From the NCBI GenBank assembly GCA_946630405.1, contig CAMOYW010000010.1, forward strand, positions 1 through 11,990: 11,990 nucleotides of DNA, given 5' to 3'. The translations under genes were made by a program, and so were the position numbers. Positions 1 to 6,285 of the stretch are shown here, one piece after another. The first letter of the stretch is position 1. The number at the start of each line of letters is the position of its first letter. Below the pieces are notes generated by a model. The model did no database searches. It saw only the letters and a program-made list of their open reading frames with translations, and was not told the origin of the DNA. The stretch is from an uncultured Clostridia bacterium. Its GTDB lineage: Bacteria > Bacillota > Clostridia > Lachnospirales > CAG-274.

Positions 1-241
1 TTATCGGCTCGCTCCTGTCTGTCTTGGGAAGCTTTACGGACGGTGTGTCCTTCTTAACAAGGGGGATGTTTATATCCTCCGTGTTTTTTGCCTTGTTTTT
101 CAGCTCCTTGCTAAGTCTCGGTCTGTTATATTCGTTTTTTGTCATATCGGGATGTACGGGGAAAATCCGCCCCTTACCTTTTTTTATATTTATAACGGGC
201 TTTTCGTCATTTCTGTTGCCCGAACCGGAAATAGGAGTCAT
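1..241 (-). CDS. Unrecognised lysine-rich protein, N-terminal part only (runs off left edge)
   Basis: The frame is open from ATG at 241 to the window edge, giving 80 codons without a stop. The ATG is preceded by AAAGGAG at 256-250 with an eight-base spacer, and by a near-consensus promoter further upstream, so translation is well supported. The visible peptide begins MTPISGSGNRND and is very hydrophilic and rich in Lys, Asn and Pro. It has no signal peptide, no membrane segment and no catalytic motif I recognise. It looks like a disordered N-terminal region of a cytoplasmic protein, or a linker ahead of a domain outside the window. It is transcribed separately from the export module to its right, because an inverted repeat and its own promoter lie between them. 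The function is unknown. The existence of the gene is fairly sure from the ribosome site, the promoter and the open frame together. Confidence 0.75.
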   Translation of the reverse strand, partial: MTPISGSGNRNDEKPVINIKKGKGRIFPVHPDMTKNEYNRPRLSKELKNKAKNTEDINIPLVKKDTPSVKLPKTDRSEPI

Positions 242-249
242 AACTTCAG

Positions 250-256
250 CTCCTTT
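250..256 (-). promoter_or_regulatory. Ribosome binding site of the left-edge gene
   Basis: The minus strand reads AAAGGAG here, eight bases before ATG at 241. It fixes the start of the otherwise anonymous edge gene. Confidence 0.8.
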
Positions 257-280
257 AAAATTTAGAATATCTCACTATCT

Positions 281-309
281 ATTATAAATATAAACCCACT
301 ATATTTCAA
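281..309 (-). promoter_or_regulatory. Sigma-70/SigA-type promoter for the left-edge gene
   Basis: On the minus strand, TTGAAA (309-304) and a perfect TATAAT (286-281) are separated by exactly 17 bases. Transcription would start near 274 and leave a leader of about 33 bases that contains the ribosome site. The -35 box lies in the loop end and the spacer in one arm of the inverted repeat at 287-322, so a protein binding that repeat could control the promoter. Confidence 0.75.
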
Positions 310-322
310 GTGGGTTTATATT
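287..322 (-). terminator. 14-bp perfect inverted repeat downstream of the permease genes (terminator and/or operator)
   Basis: Arms 287-300 and 309-322 are perfectly complementary, with an eight-base loop. The repeat starts about 20 bases after the stop of the last permease gene, so it is placed as the terminator of the export module. On the minus strand the stem ends in a T/A-rich stretch (TTTATATTTATAAT) rather than a clean run of T, so termination efficiency is uncertain. The same bases overlap the promoter of the next gene, so an operator role is an alternative. Confidence 0.6.
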
Positions 323-342
323 ACAAAAATATGATTTTTATT

Positions 343-1317
343 TTACAGAAAAAATGCGGTATACGCTCCGCAGGGGAATATGGCGCAGGCTGCCTTTACT
401 GCCGTGACATTCGGCAAAACGGCAGGTGCGGCGGCGCAAAGTATGGCAAGTACGCACAAAACGGGCAAAAGCATTGATGTTTTGCCTTTTGTTATCAGAC
501 AAAGCGCTTCCGACCATAGGGGGCAATACAAAAGCAGGATGATAAGTGCAAATATCTCATGAGCCAAACCGAAGCTTTCAAGATGTAAAACAAGCACGAA
601 GGCTGTGAGTGCGGGCGGTATGAGTGCGCCCAAAACGGTGCCGAAAAAGTAGCCTTGCCTTTTGTTCGGCACAAGTGCGGGAACAAGAGGGGATGAGGCA
701 AGTTCACAGCGTATCAAAAAGCCGTACATAAGTATGAGCACGGAGCATATAATGTGTAGGATAAGGGGTTTTGGAGCTGTGTCTATATCGTTTCCCTTGC
801 TGTCGTGAAGCTCAATACTAAAAAGTGAGTCGCCCGAAAGATACTTGCCGTTTACCTTTGCTATATCCTCGGGAACGGTGCCGAAAAGCTCTTTTGCACC
901 GTTTTCGAGTATTTCGGAGCTGTATTGCGAAAGTATCGCATTTGTCACGCTTTCTTTTGCCACGCTTGCTTTTGTGCTGAAAGGGGATGTTACACAGTTT
1001 GATCTTATAAACTGCCCTTTTGAAAGGGCGGTGTTTATACCGTTTGCAAGAATGAAGCCGCAGTCGGCTTTCCCGCTCACAACATCTTTGGTCAGGCTTT
1101 CTTTTGAGGCGGCACGCACGAATTTAAACTCATGTTCGCCGTTTATGAGCCGATTTGCTACCGCATTTGAAAAGCTGTCCTCACTGTAAAGAAGCACCCT
1201 CATATCCGAAGAGTCGGGTATATGTACTCCCTTTGCGGTCAAAACGGCGGCAAGCATTATAAGGCATATCGCAAGCATACTAAAAAGCTTTGTTTTCAAT
1301 GTAAGTAAGACCTTCAT
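343..1317 (-). CDS. ABC-2 type exporter permease, second subunit (324 aa)
   Basis: This is an integral membrane subunit of an ABC-2 type export complex. The predicted layout is one N-terminal helix (about residues 11-28), a large external domain (about 29-182), and five more helices (about 184-202, 223-245, 254-274, 281-300 and 306-323). That is the usual six-helix plan with a big first loop. Near the start of its external domain, the order of a beta-strand, an S-N motif and a K-A-D/E-Y-A-like strand resembles the upstream permease, so the two are probably diverged paralogues forming a heterodimer. I chose ATG at 1317, which has AGGTGA eight bases upstream. A GTG at 1329 extends the frame by four codons but has no ribosome site. 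The gene overlaps the preceding permease gene by 38 bases, which suggests translational coupling. The family assignment rests on topology and neighbours. The substrate is unknown. Confidence 0.8.
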   Translation of the reverse strand: MKVLLTLKTKLFSMLAICLIMLAAVLTAKGVHIPDSSDMRVLLYSEDSFSNAVANRLINGEHEFKFVRAASKESLTKDVVSGKADCGFILANGINTALSKGQFIRSNCVTSPFSTKASVAKESVTNAILSQYSSEILENGAKELFGTVPEDIAKVNGKYLSGDSLFSIELHDSKGNDIDTAPKPLILHIICSVLILMYGFLIRCELASSPLVPALVPNKRQGYFFGTVLGALIPPALTAFVLVLHLESFGLAHEIFALIILLLYCPLWSEALCLITKGKTSMLLPVLCVLAILCAAAPAVLPNVTAVKAACAIFPCGAYTAFFL

Positions 1318-2437
1318 CCGTAATTTCACCTATGAAAATAAATAAAACCGATATTACCGCACCGGTTGCAAAAATCGGACTTTTTACAGCCGTTAAGGTT
1401 TTTGGCAGGAAAATTTCGGGGATAAATGCCCCTGCTTCTTGAGCGATGCTTGAAAGCCATGCGGAGGGTACCAAAGCGCCTCCGAGCACCAAAATGCAAG
1501 CCGTAAAAAGCAGAACGGCAACGGGAGCCGAAGTTTTAAATATTCTGTACAGCATGTGATGCATCGCCGCCGCACTTACCGCAACGGCAAAAAAACAGGG
1601 GGTCACATTTATGTTTAATACCTTTATGAGCAAAACGGAAGGTAAAAGTATGTTGAGCACAAGTATAATGATCTTGGCACTTGCTATCTTTATCTTATCC
1701 ATTCCCACGGCTTTCAGGGCGCTGTCAAGGGAGCGCATTTTCCCCGAGTAGAGATGACCGCAGCCGCATCCGCTCAAAAGTATGACGGCAAGAAGCAGAC
1801 TTGACTTATAAAAGTCGGTCACATTGCCGTTTTCAAAGGGAGTTACCTCAACGCTCTCATATAGGCGGTTTCTTTCAAATATTATATTAAAGTACTTCCC
1901 CGTCATATACTTTTGCATTTGAGAAAGACCCATTTGCATTTTTTTAGTTTGCGCAAATTCCGTGAGGGTGTAGACTCCCGCTTCGGTCGTGGCGACAAAG
2001 CCCATACCGCTTTTAAAAAGCTCCTTTAGAGCAGGACCCGCCACAGCCTCATCCGAGTGCATATACACTTGCACCGCCGTATTTGTGCCATGCTTCACAT
2101 CCGCTACAAAATCGTCCGGAAGATAAATAAGGGCGGCGTATTCTCTTTTGTCAAAGGCGGCTTTTGCCTCTTTTTCGGGCATAACGGTAAGGGTGCATAT
2201 ACTTTTTACCGACTCCATACCCTCGGCAAGTTTGATGATGACAGAATTTGAAGGGTCGTTGCTTGCTATCACGATAGGCACGGGGTCGAGTATATTTCTT
2301 TTTTGTACCATTCCCGCCGTTCCCCAAAGCGTTCCGCCCATTATAACAACAAGCAGGAAAACGGCAAGTACGGCGGCAGGTATGTGTTTGAGCCAAAGCT
2401 TAACGGATAAGCGTATATAATTAAAAAACACTTTCAT
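1280..2437 (-). CDS. ABC-2 type exporter permease, first subunit (385 aa)
   Basis: This is a membrane permease of ABC-2 type. Helix 1 spans about residues 20-42, an external domain about 43-208, and helices 2-6 about 211-228, 252-272, 279-295, 303-325 and 354-371. The external domain opens with a strand (VPIVIAS) and carries KEAKAAFDKREYAALIYLP, the pattern seen in YhgE-like and related ABC-2 membrane subunits. It should pair with the next gene and with the ATPase at 4242-4898 to export an unknown substrate. The only usable start is ATG at 2437. No purine-rich ribosome site precedes it: the upstream bases on the minus strand are TTTTATTATACTCT, the tail of a terminator-like hairpin. Expression is therefore likely low, coupled or regulated. 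The end overlaps the following permease by 38 bases. The subunit type is fairly sure; the substrate and exact family are not. Confidence 0.82.
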   Translation of the reverse strand: MKVFFNYIRLSVKLWLKHIPAAVLAVFLLVVIMGGTLWGTAGMVQKRNILDPVPIVIASNDPSNSVIIKLAEGMESVKSICTLTVMPEKEAKAAFDKREYAALIYLPDDFVADVKHGTNTAVQVYMHSDEAVAGPALKELFKSGMGFVATTEAGVYTLTEFAQTKKMQMGLSQMQKYMTGKYFNIIFERNRLYESVEVTPFENGNVTDFYKSSLLLAVILLSGCGCGHLYSGKMRSLDSALKAVGMDKIKIASAKIIILVLNILLPSVLLIKVLNINVTPCFFAVAVSAAAMHHMLYRIFKTSAPVAVLLFTACILVLGGALVPSAWLSSIAQEAGAFIPEIFLPKTLTAVKSPIFATGAVISVLFIFIGEITDEGLTYIENKAF

Positions 2438-2451
2438 AGAGTATAATAAAA

Positions 2452-2475
2452 GGGAATGTAAAAAAACACATTCCC
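2452..2475 (-). terminator. Terminator-like hairpin just before the permease pair (possible attenuator)
   Basis: Arms 2452-2459 and 2468-2475 (GGGAATGT/ACATTCCC) form a perfect 8-bp stem with an eight-base loop. On the minus strand the stem is followed by TTTTATTAT, a fair U-tract. It lies only 14 bases before the permease ATG at 2437, so there is no room for a promoter in between. Any transcript reaching the permeases must read through it. It could be an attenuator, or it could hide or expose the start site. Confidence 0.6.
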
Positions 2476-2511
2476 GAATCGTAAATAATTAACGACATAG
2501 CAATATCGGCG

Positions 2512-2529
2512 TTGCAGACAAATCTGCAA
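2512..2529. repeat. Short inverted repeat TTGCAGA/TCTGCAA
   Basis: Arms 2512-2518 and 2523-2529 are perfect 7-bp complements around a four-base loop. The repeat sits between the two larger hairpins in the gap of about 155 bases between the unknown membrane protein gene and the permeases. It could be an operator or part of a structured leader. It is short, so chance is possible. Confidence 0.4.
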
Positions 2530-2555
2530 TATTTGAAAGAAAACAAAGTTTTAAG

Positions 2556-2585
2556 GGGGTGTAAAAAAATTGTTTTTTACACCCC
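2556..2585 (-). terminator. Strong hairpin after the unknown membrane protein gene
   Basis: Arms 2556-2568 and 2573-2585 are perfect 13-bp complements (GGGGTGTAAAAAA and its complement) closed by a four-base loop. The repeat begins eight bases after the stop of the 515-aa protein gene, the usual place for a terminator. The U-tract after the stem on the minus strand is poor (CTTAAAAC), although the 3' arm itself begins with six T. It may stall or process the transcript, or terminate it partially. Confidence 0.6.
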
Positions 2586-2593
2586 TATACAGA

Positions 2594-4141
2594 TCAATAC
2601 ATCATCGAATAAAGGGAGGATAAGTCCCACTTGTCGTACAATTCCATAAGATCGTCGGAATTCATGGTACCGATGTCGTATTTTTCACCCGAAGGCATCT
2701 CCTTGACTTCCGCACTGTTTTTAAACTCGATAGAGCCGTTGACGGGAAGCTTTTCGCCGTTTGCTTTGAGCTCGTCTATCTGTACCAAAAGATTGCCGCT
2801 GCTCTTTTTAAGCGATCCGTTTAAGCTGAAATCATCGGATGATACTTTAACAGCGCCGCTGTTAAAGTCGTATTCGGTATCAAAGCTCTTATTACCGTCG
2901 AAGTAGTACTCGCATTTTTCCACACTGCCTTCGGTAGTGCCCTTTTTCTCAAATACGACTTTATCGTCTTTGTCAAGTATGGCGATGTTTTCCGTGGGTG
3001 TGGCTCCGCCTCTGAATTCTATCAAGAGCCTGTCTTTGTCGTCTTCTTTTACCATCTCAAAGGCGGCAACGCGGTTCTTATAGGTGTAGATGTTTATATC
3101 TACGGGTTTTATATCGTCTGCATCTTCTTTTGCTTTTTCAAGCATTTCCTCTACGCTTTCGGGAGCGGAGCTATAGGATGTGTCTGAATATTGCTTAAAT
3201 ATGGGATCAAGCTGATCTTTATGCGCCTCAAACACCTTGCCGTAGTTGTCTATGAACATGAGGTAGAGGTCTTTGTCAAAGGTGACATGCTTGCCCGGGC
3301 ACTGTACTTCCTTTCCGTCCATTGTAAAGCTTTTCTTTTCGATGTTGTCGAACTTGATAGCGTTAATGGTGTCGTAGGTAGCCTTTGAAAGGTCTGCATA
3401 CAGTTGGGTATCCGCCTTTGAATTTACAATGGAGGAAAGACCCGAGTTAAAGGTTTGTTGGTCGACATCGTAATTGTATTCAAGCTGCTCTATAAATTCT
3501 CCGTCGTTGTTTTTGGTGTAATCGTAGAAGAAGTAATCGTCCTTCATTATGGACGGCACGTTTATTTTAAGTTCCTTTTCATCAAGGGTGACAAGACCCG
3601 AGATCGTCGTGCTCTTGACTTGCCCCGAAAGTTCCAGACTTTGCTTTTTGGCATCGGAGTCGATAGCCCATTGTGCCGAGTAGTCGGAACCGTCCACGTT
3701 TGCCTTTACTTCGATAGTTTGCTTGTTTGATGCGGAAATGTCGTTTATATCGAAGCATTGAAGAAGATGATCACTTTTAAAGGTGTTTTGGACCTTTACC
3801 GCAAGAGAAGCGTTGTTTATAAAGTTTTGGTTGAAGTAGTAGAATGCGCCTCCCGCAAGAGCCGCAACAACTGCCGCAATACCTATACCCTTTAAAAGAG
3901 AGTTGCTCTTTTTGGGAGGCTGAGGTGCGGAAGGTGCGAAGCCCGCATTATCGGGAGCAAAGCCCGTGTTGTTCGGCGTAAAGTCCCGAGGCTGTGCATT
4001 TGCCTGCATATCGGGTGCGGACGGCTGAGGTGCCGATCCAACGGGTGTTTCAGCCGAAGCGGCGTTGATAGGTTCTCCCGTCATGGGATCGAACTTGGGC
4101 GCATCGTTAATTGGTTGCCCTGTCATAGGATCGTAATTCAT
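2594..4141 (-). CDS. Single-pass membrane protein of unknown function with DPMTG repeats (515 aa)
   Basis: I do not recognise the family. Residues 3-16 and 17-30 form two tandem 14-residue repeats with the core DPMTG[QE]PIN. Residues 31-80 are Pro/Ala/Asn-rich and likely disordered, including a small NNTGFAP/DNAGFAP tandem (57-70). A basic KK precedes one hydrophobic helix at about 84-103. The remaining ~410 residues are soluble, rich in Lys, Asp and Ser, and beta-like, and should face outside. There is no LPxTG motif, no lipobox and no catalytic signature. I chose ATG at 4141 because AAAAGGGGG lies seven bases upstream; a longer frame from 4204 has no ribosome site. It lies between the ABC ATPase and its presumed permeases, so it may be an accessory, sensor or substrate-binding partner of that exporter. 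That role is inference from position only. Confidence 0.85.
   Translation of the reverse strand: MNYDPMTGQPINDAPKFDPMTGEPINAASAETPVGSAPQPSAPDMQANAQPRDFTPNNTGFAPDNAGFAPSAPQPPKKSNSLLKGIGIAAVVAALAGGAFYYFNQNFINNASLAVKVQNTFKSDHLLQCFDINDISASNKQTIEVKANVDGSDYSAQWAIDSDAKKQSLELSGQVKSTTISGLVTLDEKELKINVPSIMKDDYFFYDYTKNNDGEFIEQLEYNYDVDQQTFNSGLSSIVNSKADTQLYADLSKATYDTINAIKFDNIEKKSFTMDGKEVQCPGKHVTFDKDLYLMFIDNYGKVFEAHKDQLDPIFKQYSDTSYSSAPESVEEMLEKAKEDADDIKPVDINIYTYKNRVAAFEMVKEDDKDRLLIEFRGGATPTENIAILDKDDKVVFEKKGTTEGSVEKCEYYFDGNKSFDTEYDFNSGAVKVSSDDFSLNGSLKKSSGNLLVQIDELKANGEKLPVNGSIEFKNSAEVKEMPSGEKYDIGTMNSDDLMELYDKWDLSSLYSMMY
4052..4135 (-). repeat. Two tandem 14-codon repeats (DPMTG[QE]PIN core)
   Basis: These bases encode residues 3-30 of the 515-aa membrane protein. 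The units are YDPMTGQPINDAPK and FDPMTGEPINAASA. The first ten residues differ only by conservative Y/F and Q/E changes. The repeat is on the predicted cytoplasmic side of the single membrane helix, so it may be a short docking motif. Confidence 0.85.
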
Positions 4142-4148
4142 AGGTTTT

Positions 4149-4157
4149 CCCCCTTTT
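4149..4157 (-). promoter_or_regulatory. Ribosome binding site of the 515-aa protein
   Basis: The minus strand reads AAAAGGGGG seven bases before ATG at 4141. It decides the start against a longer, unsupported upstream ATG at 4204. Confidence 0.75.
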
Positions 4158-4179
4158 AAAATGATTAGGTAAACGCTGA

Positions 4180-4219
4180 TCAAGTCACTTGAAGCAGTAT
4201 GCAAATGATTATTTAATCA
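4180..4219. promoter_or_regulatory. Two palindromes in the gap between ABC ATPase and unknown membrane protein
   Basis: The 100-base gap contains TCAAGT-C-ACTTGA (4180-4192) and TGATTA-TT-TAATCA (4206-4219). Both are perfect inverted repeats of operator size. I see no convincing promoter with normal spacing and no terminator with a U-tract here. The operator reading is tentative. Confidence 0.35.
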
Positions 4220-4241
4220 GCGGTCCCATATGTAATGCCGA

Positions 4242-4898
4242 TCAATGGATGAAAGATCGGTGTATTTTTTCGGCAGTCGGGTTGGTTATTAACTCCATAC
4301 CGCCGTTTTCGATAAGGTAGCATTTGTTGCTCATACGCATTTCCTCTTGATCGTGAGTGGCAAGTATGATAATGCCCTGCATATCGGTGTAGCTTTTCAT
4401 GAGGGTGCGTATGCTTTGTTTGTAGTATATGTCAAGAGCCGATGTCGGCTCGTCCATAAGCAGTATTTTGGGCTTTCTTGCAATGGCACAGCCTATGGCA
4501 ACACGCCTTTTCATTCCGCCCGAAAGTTTACTTACCTTTGTTTTAAGCAGATCGGCTATGCCGAGCATTTCAAGAAGCCAAGGTTCGGGCTTTTTAAGGC
4601 TGCCCGTCCACATGGATATGTTGTCCTGTACACTCAGCTCCTCTATGAGAGGATTTGTTTGCGGTATGTAGCCGAACATACTTGAAAAATCTTTTGCCCT
4701 TTTCATTTGTCTGTCAAAGCAGGTCACGCTTCCACCGTCTGCTTTTATGATGCCCGCAAGTATTTTTATGAGCGTGGACTTTCCGCAGCCGTTTCGCCCG
4801 ATAAGAGCGATCTGCTCCCCCGCTGCGGCTGTAAAGGAAATATCTTTAAGTATTTGCTTTTTGCCGTAGCTTTTGGATATGTTTTGTATTTCTATCAT
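4242..4898 (-). CDS. ABC transporter ATP-binding protein of an ABC-2 type exporter (218 aa)
   Basis: This is a cytoplasmic ATPase that would power export through the two permeases to its left. All nucleotide-binding motifs are intact: Walker A GRNGCGKST (34-42), Q-loop glutamine Q80 in YIPQ, signature LSGGM (125-129), Walker B ILLMDE with catalytic E150, and H-loop H182 in ATHDQ. The length of 218 residues is typical of stand-alone ABC-2 exporter ATPases without a C-terminal extension. The start at 4898 is 12 bases after the rluD stop codon. No good ribosome site is visible (ACATCACGGCTT), so translation is probably coupled to rluD. The module therefore appears attached to the end of the housekeeping operon. 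ATPase identity is certain. The partnership with the permeases is inferred, since a 515-aa protein gene and hairpins lie between them. Confidence 0.95.
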   Translation of the reverse strand: MIEIQNISKSYGKKQILKDISFTAAAGEQIALIGRNGCGKSTLIKILAGIIKADGGSVTCFDRQMKRAKDFSSMFGYIPQTNPLIEELSVQDNISMWTGSLKKPEPWLLEMLGIADLLKTKVSKLSGGMKRRVAIGCAIARKPKILLMDEPTSALDIYYKQSIRTLMKSYTDMQGIIILATHDQEEMRMSNKCYLIENGGMELITNPTAEKIHRSFIH

Positions 4899-4910
4899 AA
4901 GCCGTGATGT

Positions 4911-5837
4911 TTATGTGCGAAGCCTTTTTAGCAAGGTCTCAAAATAATCGGGCAGGGGTGAGGAGAATTCCATGTATTCACCCGATACGGGGTGAATAAA
5001 ACCGAGTACCCTTGCATGCAGACATTGTCCGTTTAGAGAAAAGGTCTGCCTTCCGCTTCCGTAGACCGTGTCGCCCACAAGCGGATGCCCGATGTGTGCC
5101 ATGTGTACCCTTATCTGATGTGTTCTGCCCGTTTCAAGTTTCAGCTCCACAAGGGTATATTTGCCGAGGGCTTCAAGCACACGGTAGTGGGTGACAGCCT
5201 CTCTTCCGCCGTGTAATAGCACCGCCATTTTTTTGCGGTCGTTTTTGGCACGCCCTATGAGGGTAGATACCGTGCCTTCGGGTTCGGAAAAGCCGTTGTA
5301 TACGATAGCATTATAGAGTCTTGTCATGGAGTGTGCCGCAAGCTGTTCGGAAAGGGAGATGTGTGCCCTGTCCGTTTTGGCGGCAACTATTACCCCCGAT
5401 GTGTCCTTGTCTATCCTGTGAACTATGCCGGGGCGAAGTTCGCCGTTTATGCCCGAAAGACCGTCTTTACAGTGGTACATAAGCGCATTTACCACCGTGC
5501 CCGAAATATGCCCGGGAGCGGGATGCACCACCATACCTTGCGGTTTGTTGATCACTATCAGCTCGTTGTCCTCGTAGAGTATGTCGAGGGGGATGTTTTC
5601 GGGCAATATGTCCGTTATTTCGGGTTCGGGTATGTGAAGGGAAATTTCGTCGCCGTTTGATGTCTTGTAGCTTTTGTTTACCGTTTTGCCGTTTACGAAT
5701 ATATCTCCCGAAGAAAGGAGCCTTTGCACGTTTGCGCGGCTAAGCTCCGTAGCTTCGGATATAAAGGCATCTATACGCTTTCCTTCGTCCTCTTTTTCGA
5801 TAAACAGAAGCTCGTCATCCTCGTTTAGCTTTTTCAT
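4911..5837 (-). CDS. rluD: Ribosomal large-subunit pseudouridine synthase, RluA/RluD family (308 aa)
   Basis: The enzyme isomerises specific uridines of 23S rRNA to pseudouridine. An N-terminal S4 RNA-binding domain covers about residues 17-70 (RIDAFISE, LSRANVQRLL, GDIFVNG). The catalytic domain follows, with the hallmark HRIDKDTSG in which D143 is the catalytic aspartate. It also has INKPQGMVVHP (97-106) and the C-terminal RTHQIRVHMAHIGHPLVGD motif. I start it at ATG 5837, which has GAGGA (5850-5846) eight bases upstream and overlaps the end of lspA by 23 bases. A frame extending to 5882 lies inside lspA and has no ribosome site. The length fits the family. Whether the substrate is the RluD sites, or those of another RluA-family member, cannot be told from sequence alone. 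The lspA-rluD order is widely conserved in Firmicutes. Confidence 0.95.
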   Translation of the reverse strand: MKKLNEDDELLFIEKEDEGKRIDAFISEATELSRANVQRLLSSGDIFVNGKTVNKSYKTSNGDEISLHIPEPEITDILPENIPLDILYEDNELIVINKPQGMVVHPAPGHISGTVVNALMYHCKDGLSGINGELRPGIVHRIDKDTSGVIVAAKTDRAHISLSEQLAAHSMTRLYNAIVYNGFSEPEGTVSTLIGRAKNDRKKMAVLLHGGREAVTHYRVLEALGKYTLVELKLETGRTHQIRVHMAHIGHPLVGDTVYGSGRQTFSLNGQCLHARVLGFIHPVSGEYMEFSSPLPDYFETLLKRLRT

Positions 5838-6285
5838 TTTTTCTTTCCTCAAGGAAGGTGGCAAGTATGAAAAGTCCCACACCTACTACCACACATATAT
5901 CCGCCACGTTGAATACGGGGAAGTTGTAGCCGAATATGTAAAAGTCCAGCATATCCACCACATAGCCCCTTAAAAATCGGTCTATGAGGTTTCCTATCGC
6001 TCCCGATGCTATCAGCACCATGGCAAGCCTTGAAGCGACTGTGCCTTTTATTTTGCATTGCTTTACATAGTATATGCCGCCTGCTATCAGTACAAGGGCT
6101 GTGAATACCACAAGAAGCCACCTTGCACCTTGCATAGTGCCAAAGGCGGCTCCTCTGTTTTCAACATACGTCAGCTTAAAAAAGCCTTCTATCAGAGTTA
6201 TACCGTGCTCCTTCAGTCCGTTTTCGGCAAGATGCTTCGTATAGGCATCAAGTGCTATCAATACGGGTATTAGTAAAAGCATCAT
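5815..6285 (-). CDS. lspA: Lipoprotein signal peptidase, signal peptidase II (156 aa)
   Basis: This membrane aspartyl protease removes the signal peptide from diacylated prolipoproteins. Four hydrophobic segments are visible (about 2-16, 56-74, 86-101 and 126-145), as expected for LspA. The two catalytic aspartates are D111 in GYVVDM and D129 in FNVADI. Other family signatures present are D13 near the start of helix 1, NRGAAFG (43-49) and GNLIDR (98-103). The start ATG at 6285 overlaps the aroB stop as ATGATG, with AAAGGA a few bases upstream; the next ATG codon could equally serve. The end overlaps rluD by 23 bases. The length is normal. Identity is firm. Confidence 0.97.
   Translation of the reverse strand: MMLLLIPVLIALDAYTKHLAENGLKEHGITLIEGFFKLTYVENRGAAFGTMQGARWLLVVFTALVLIAGGIYYVKQCKIKGTVASRLAMVLIASGAIGNLIDRFLRGYVVDMLDFYIFGYNFPVFNVADICVVVGVGLFILATFLEERKNEKAKRG

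Noticed and set aside
24..287. Plus-strand hydrophobic open frame of 87 codons
   Set aside because: It is the complement of the lysine-rich minus-strand gene, whose AAA-rich codons read as Phe on the other strand. The minus strand has the ribosome site and promoter.
4142..4204. N-terminal extension of the 515-aa membrane protein to ATG at 4204
   Set aside because: No ribosome site is present there, whereas AAAAGGGGG precedes ATG at 4141 at normal distance.
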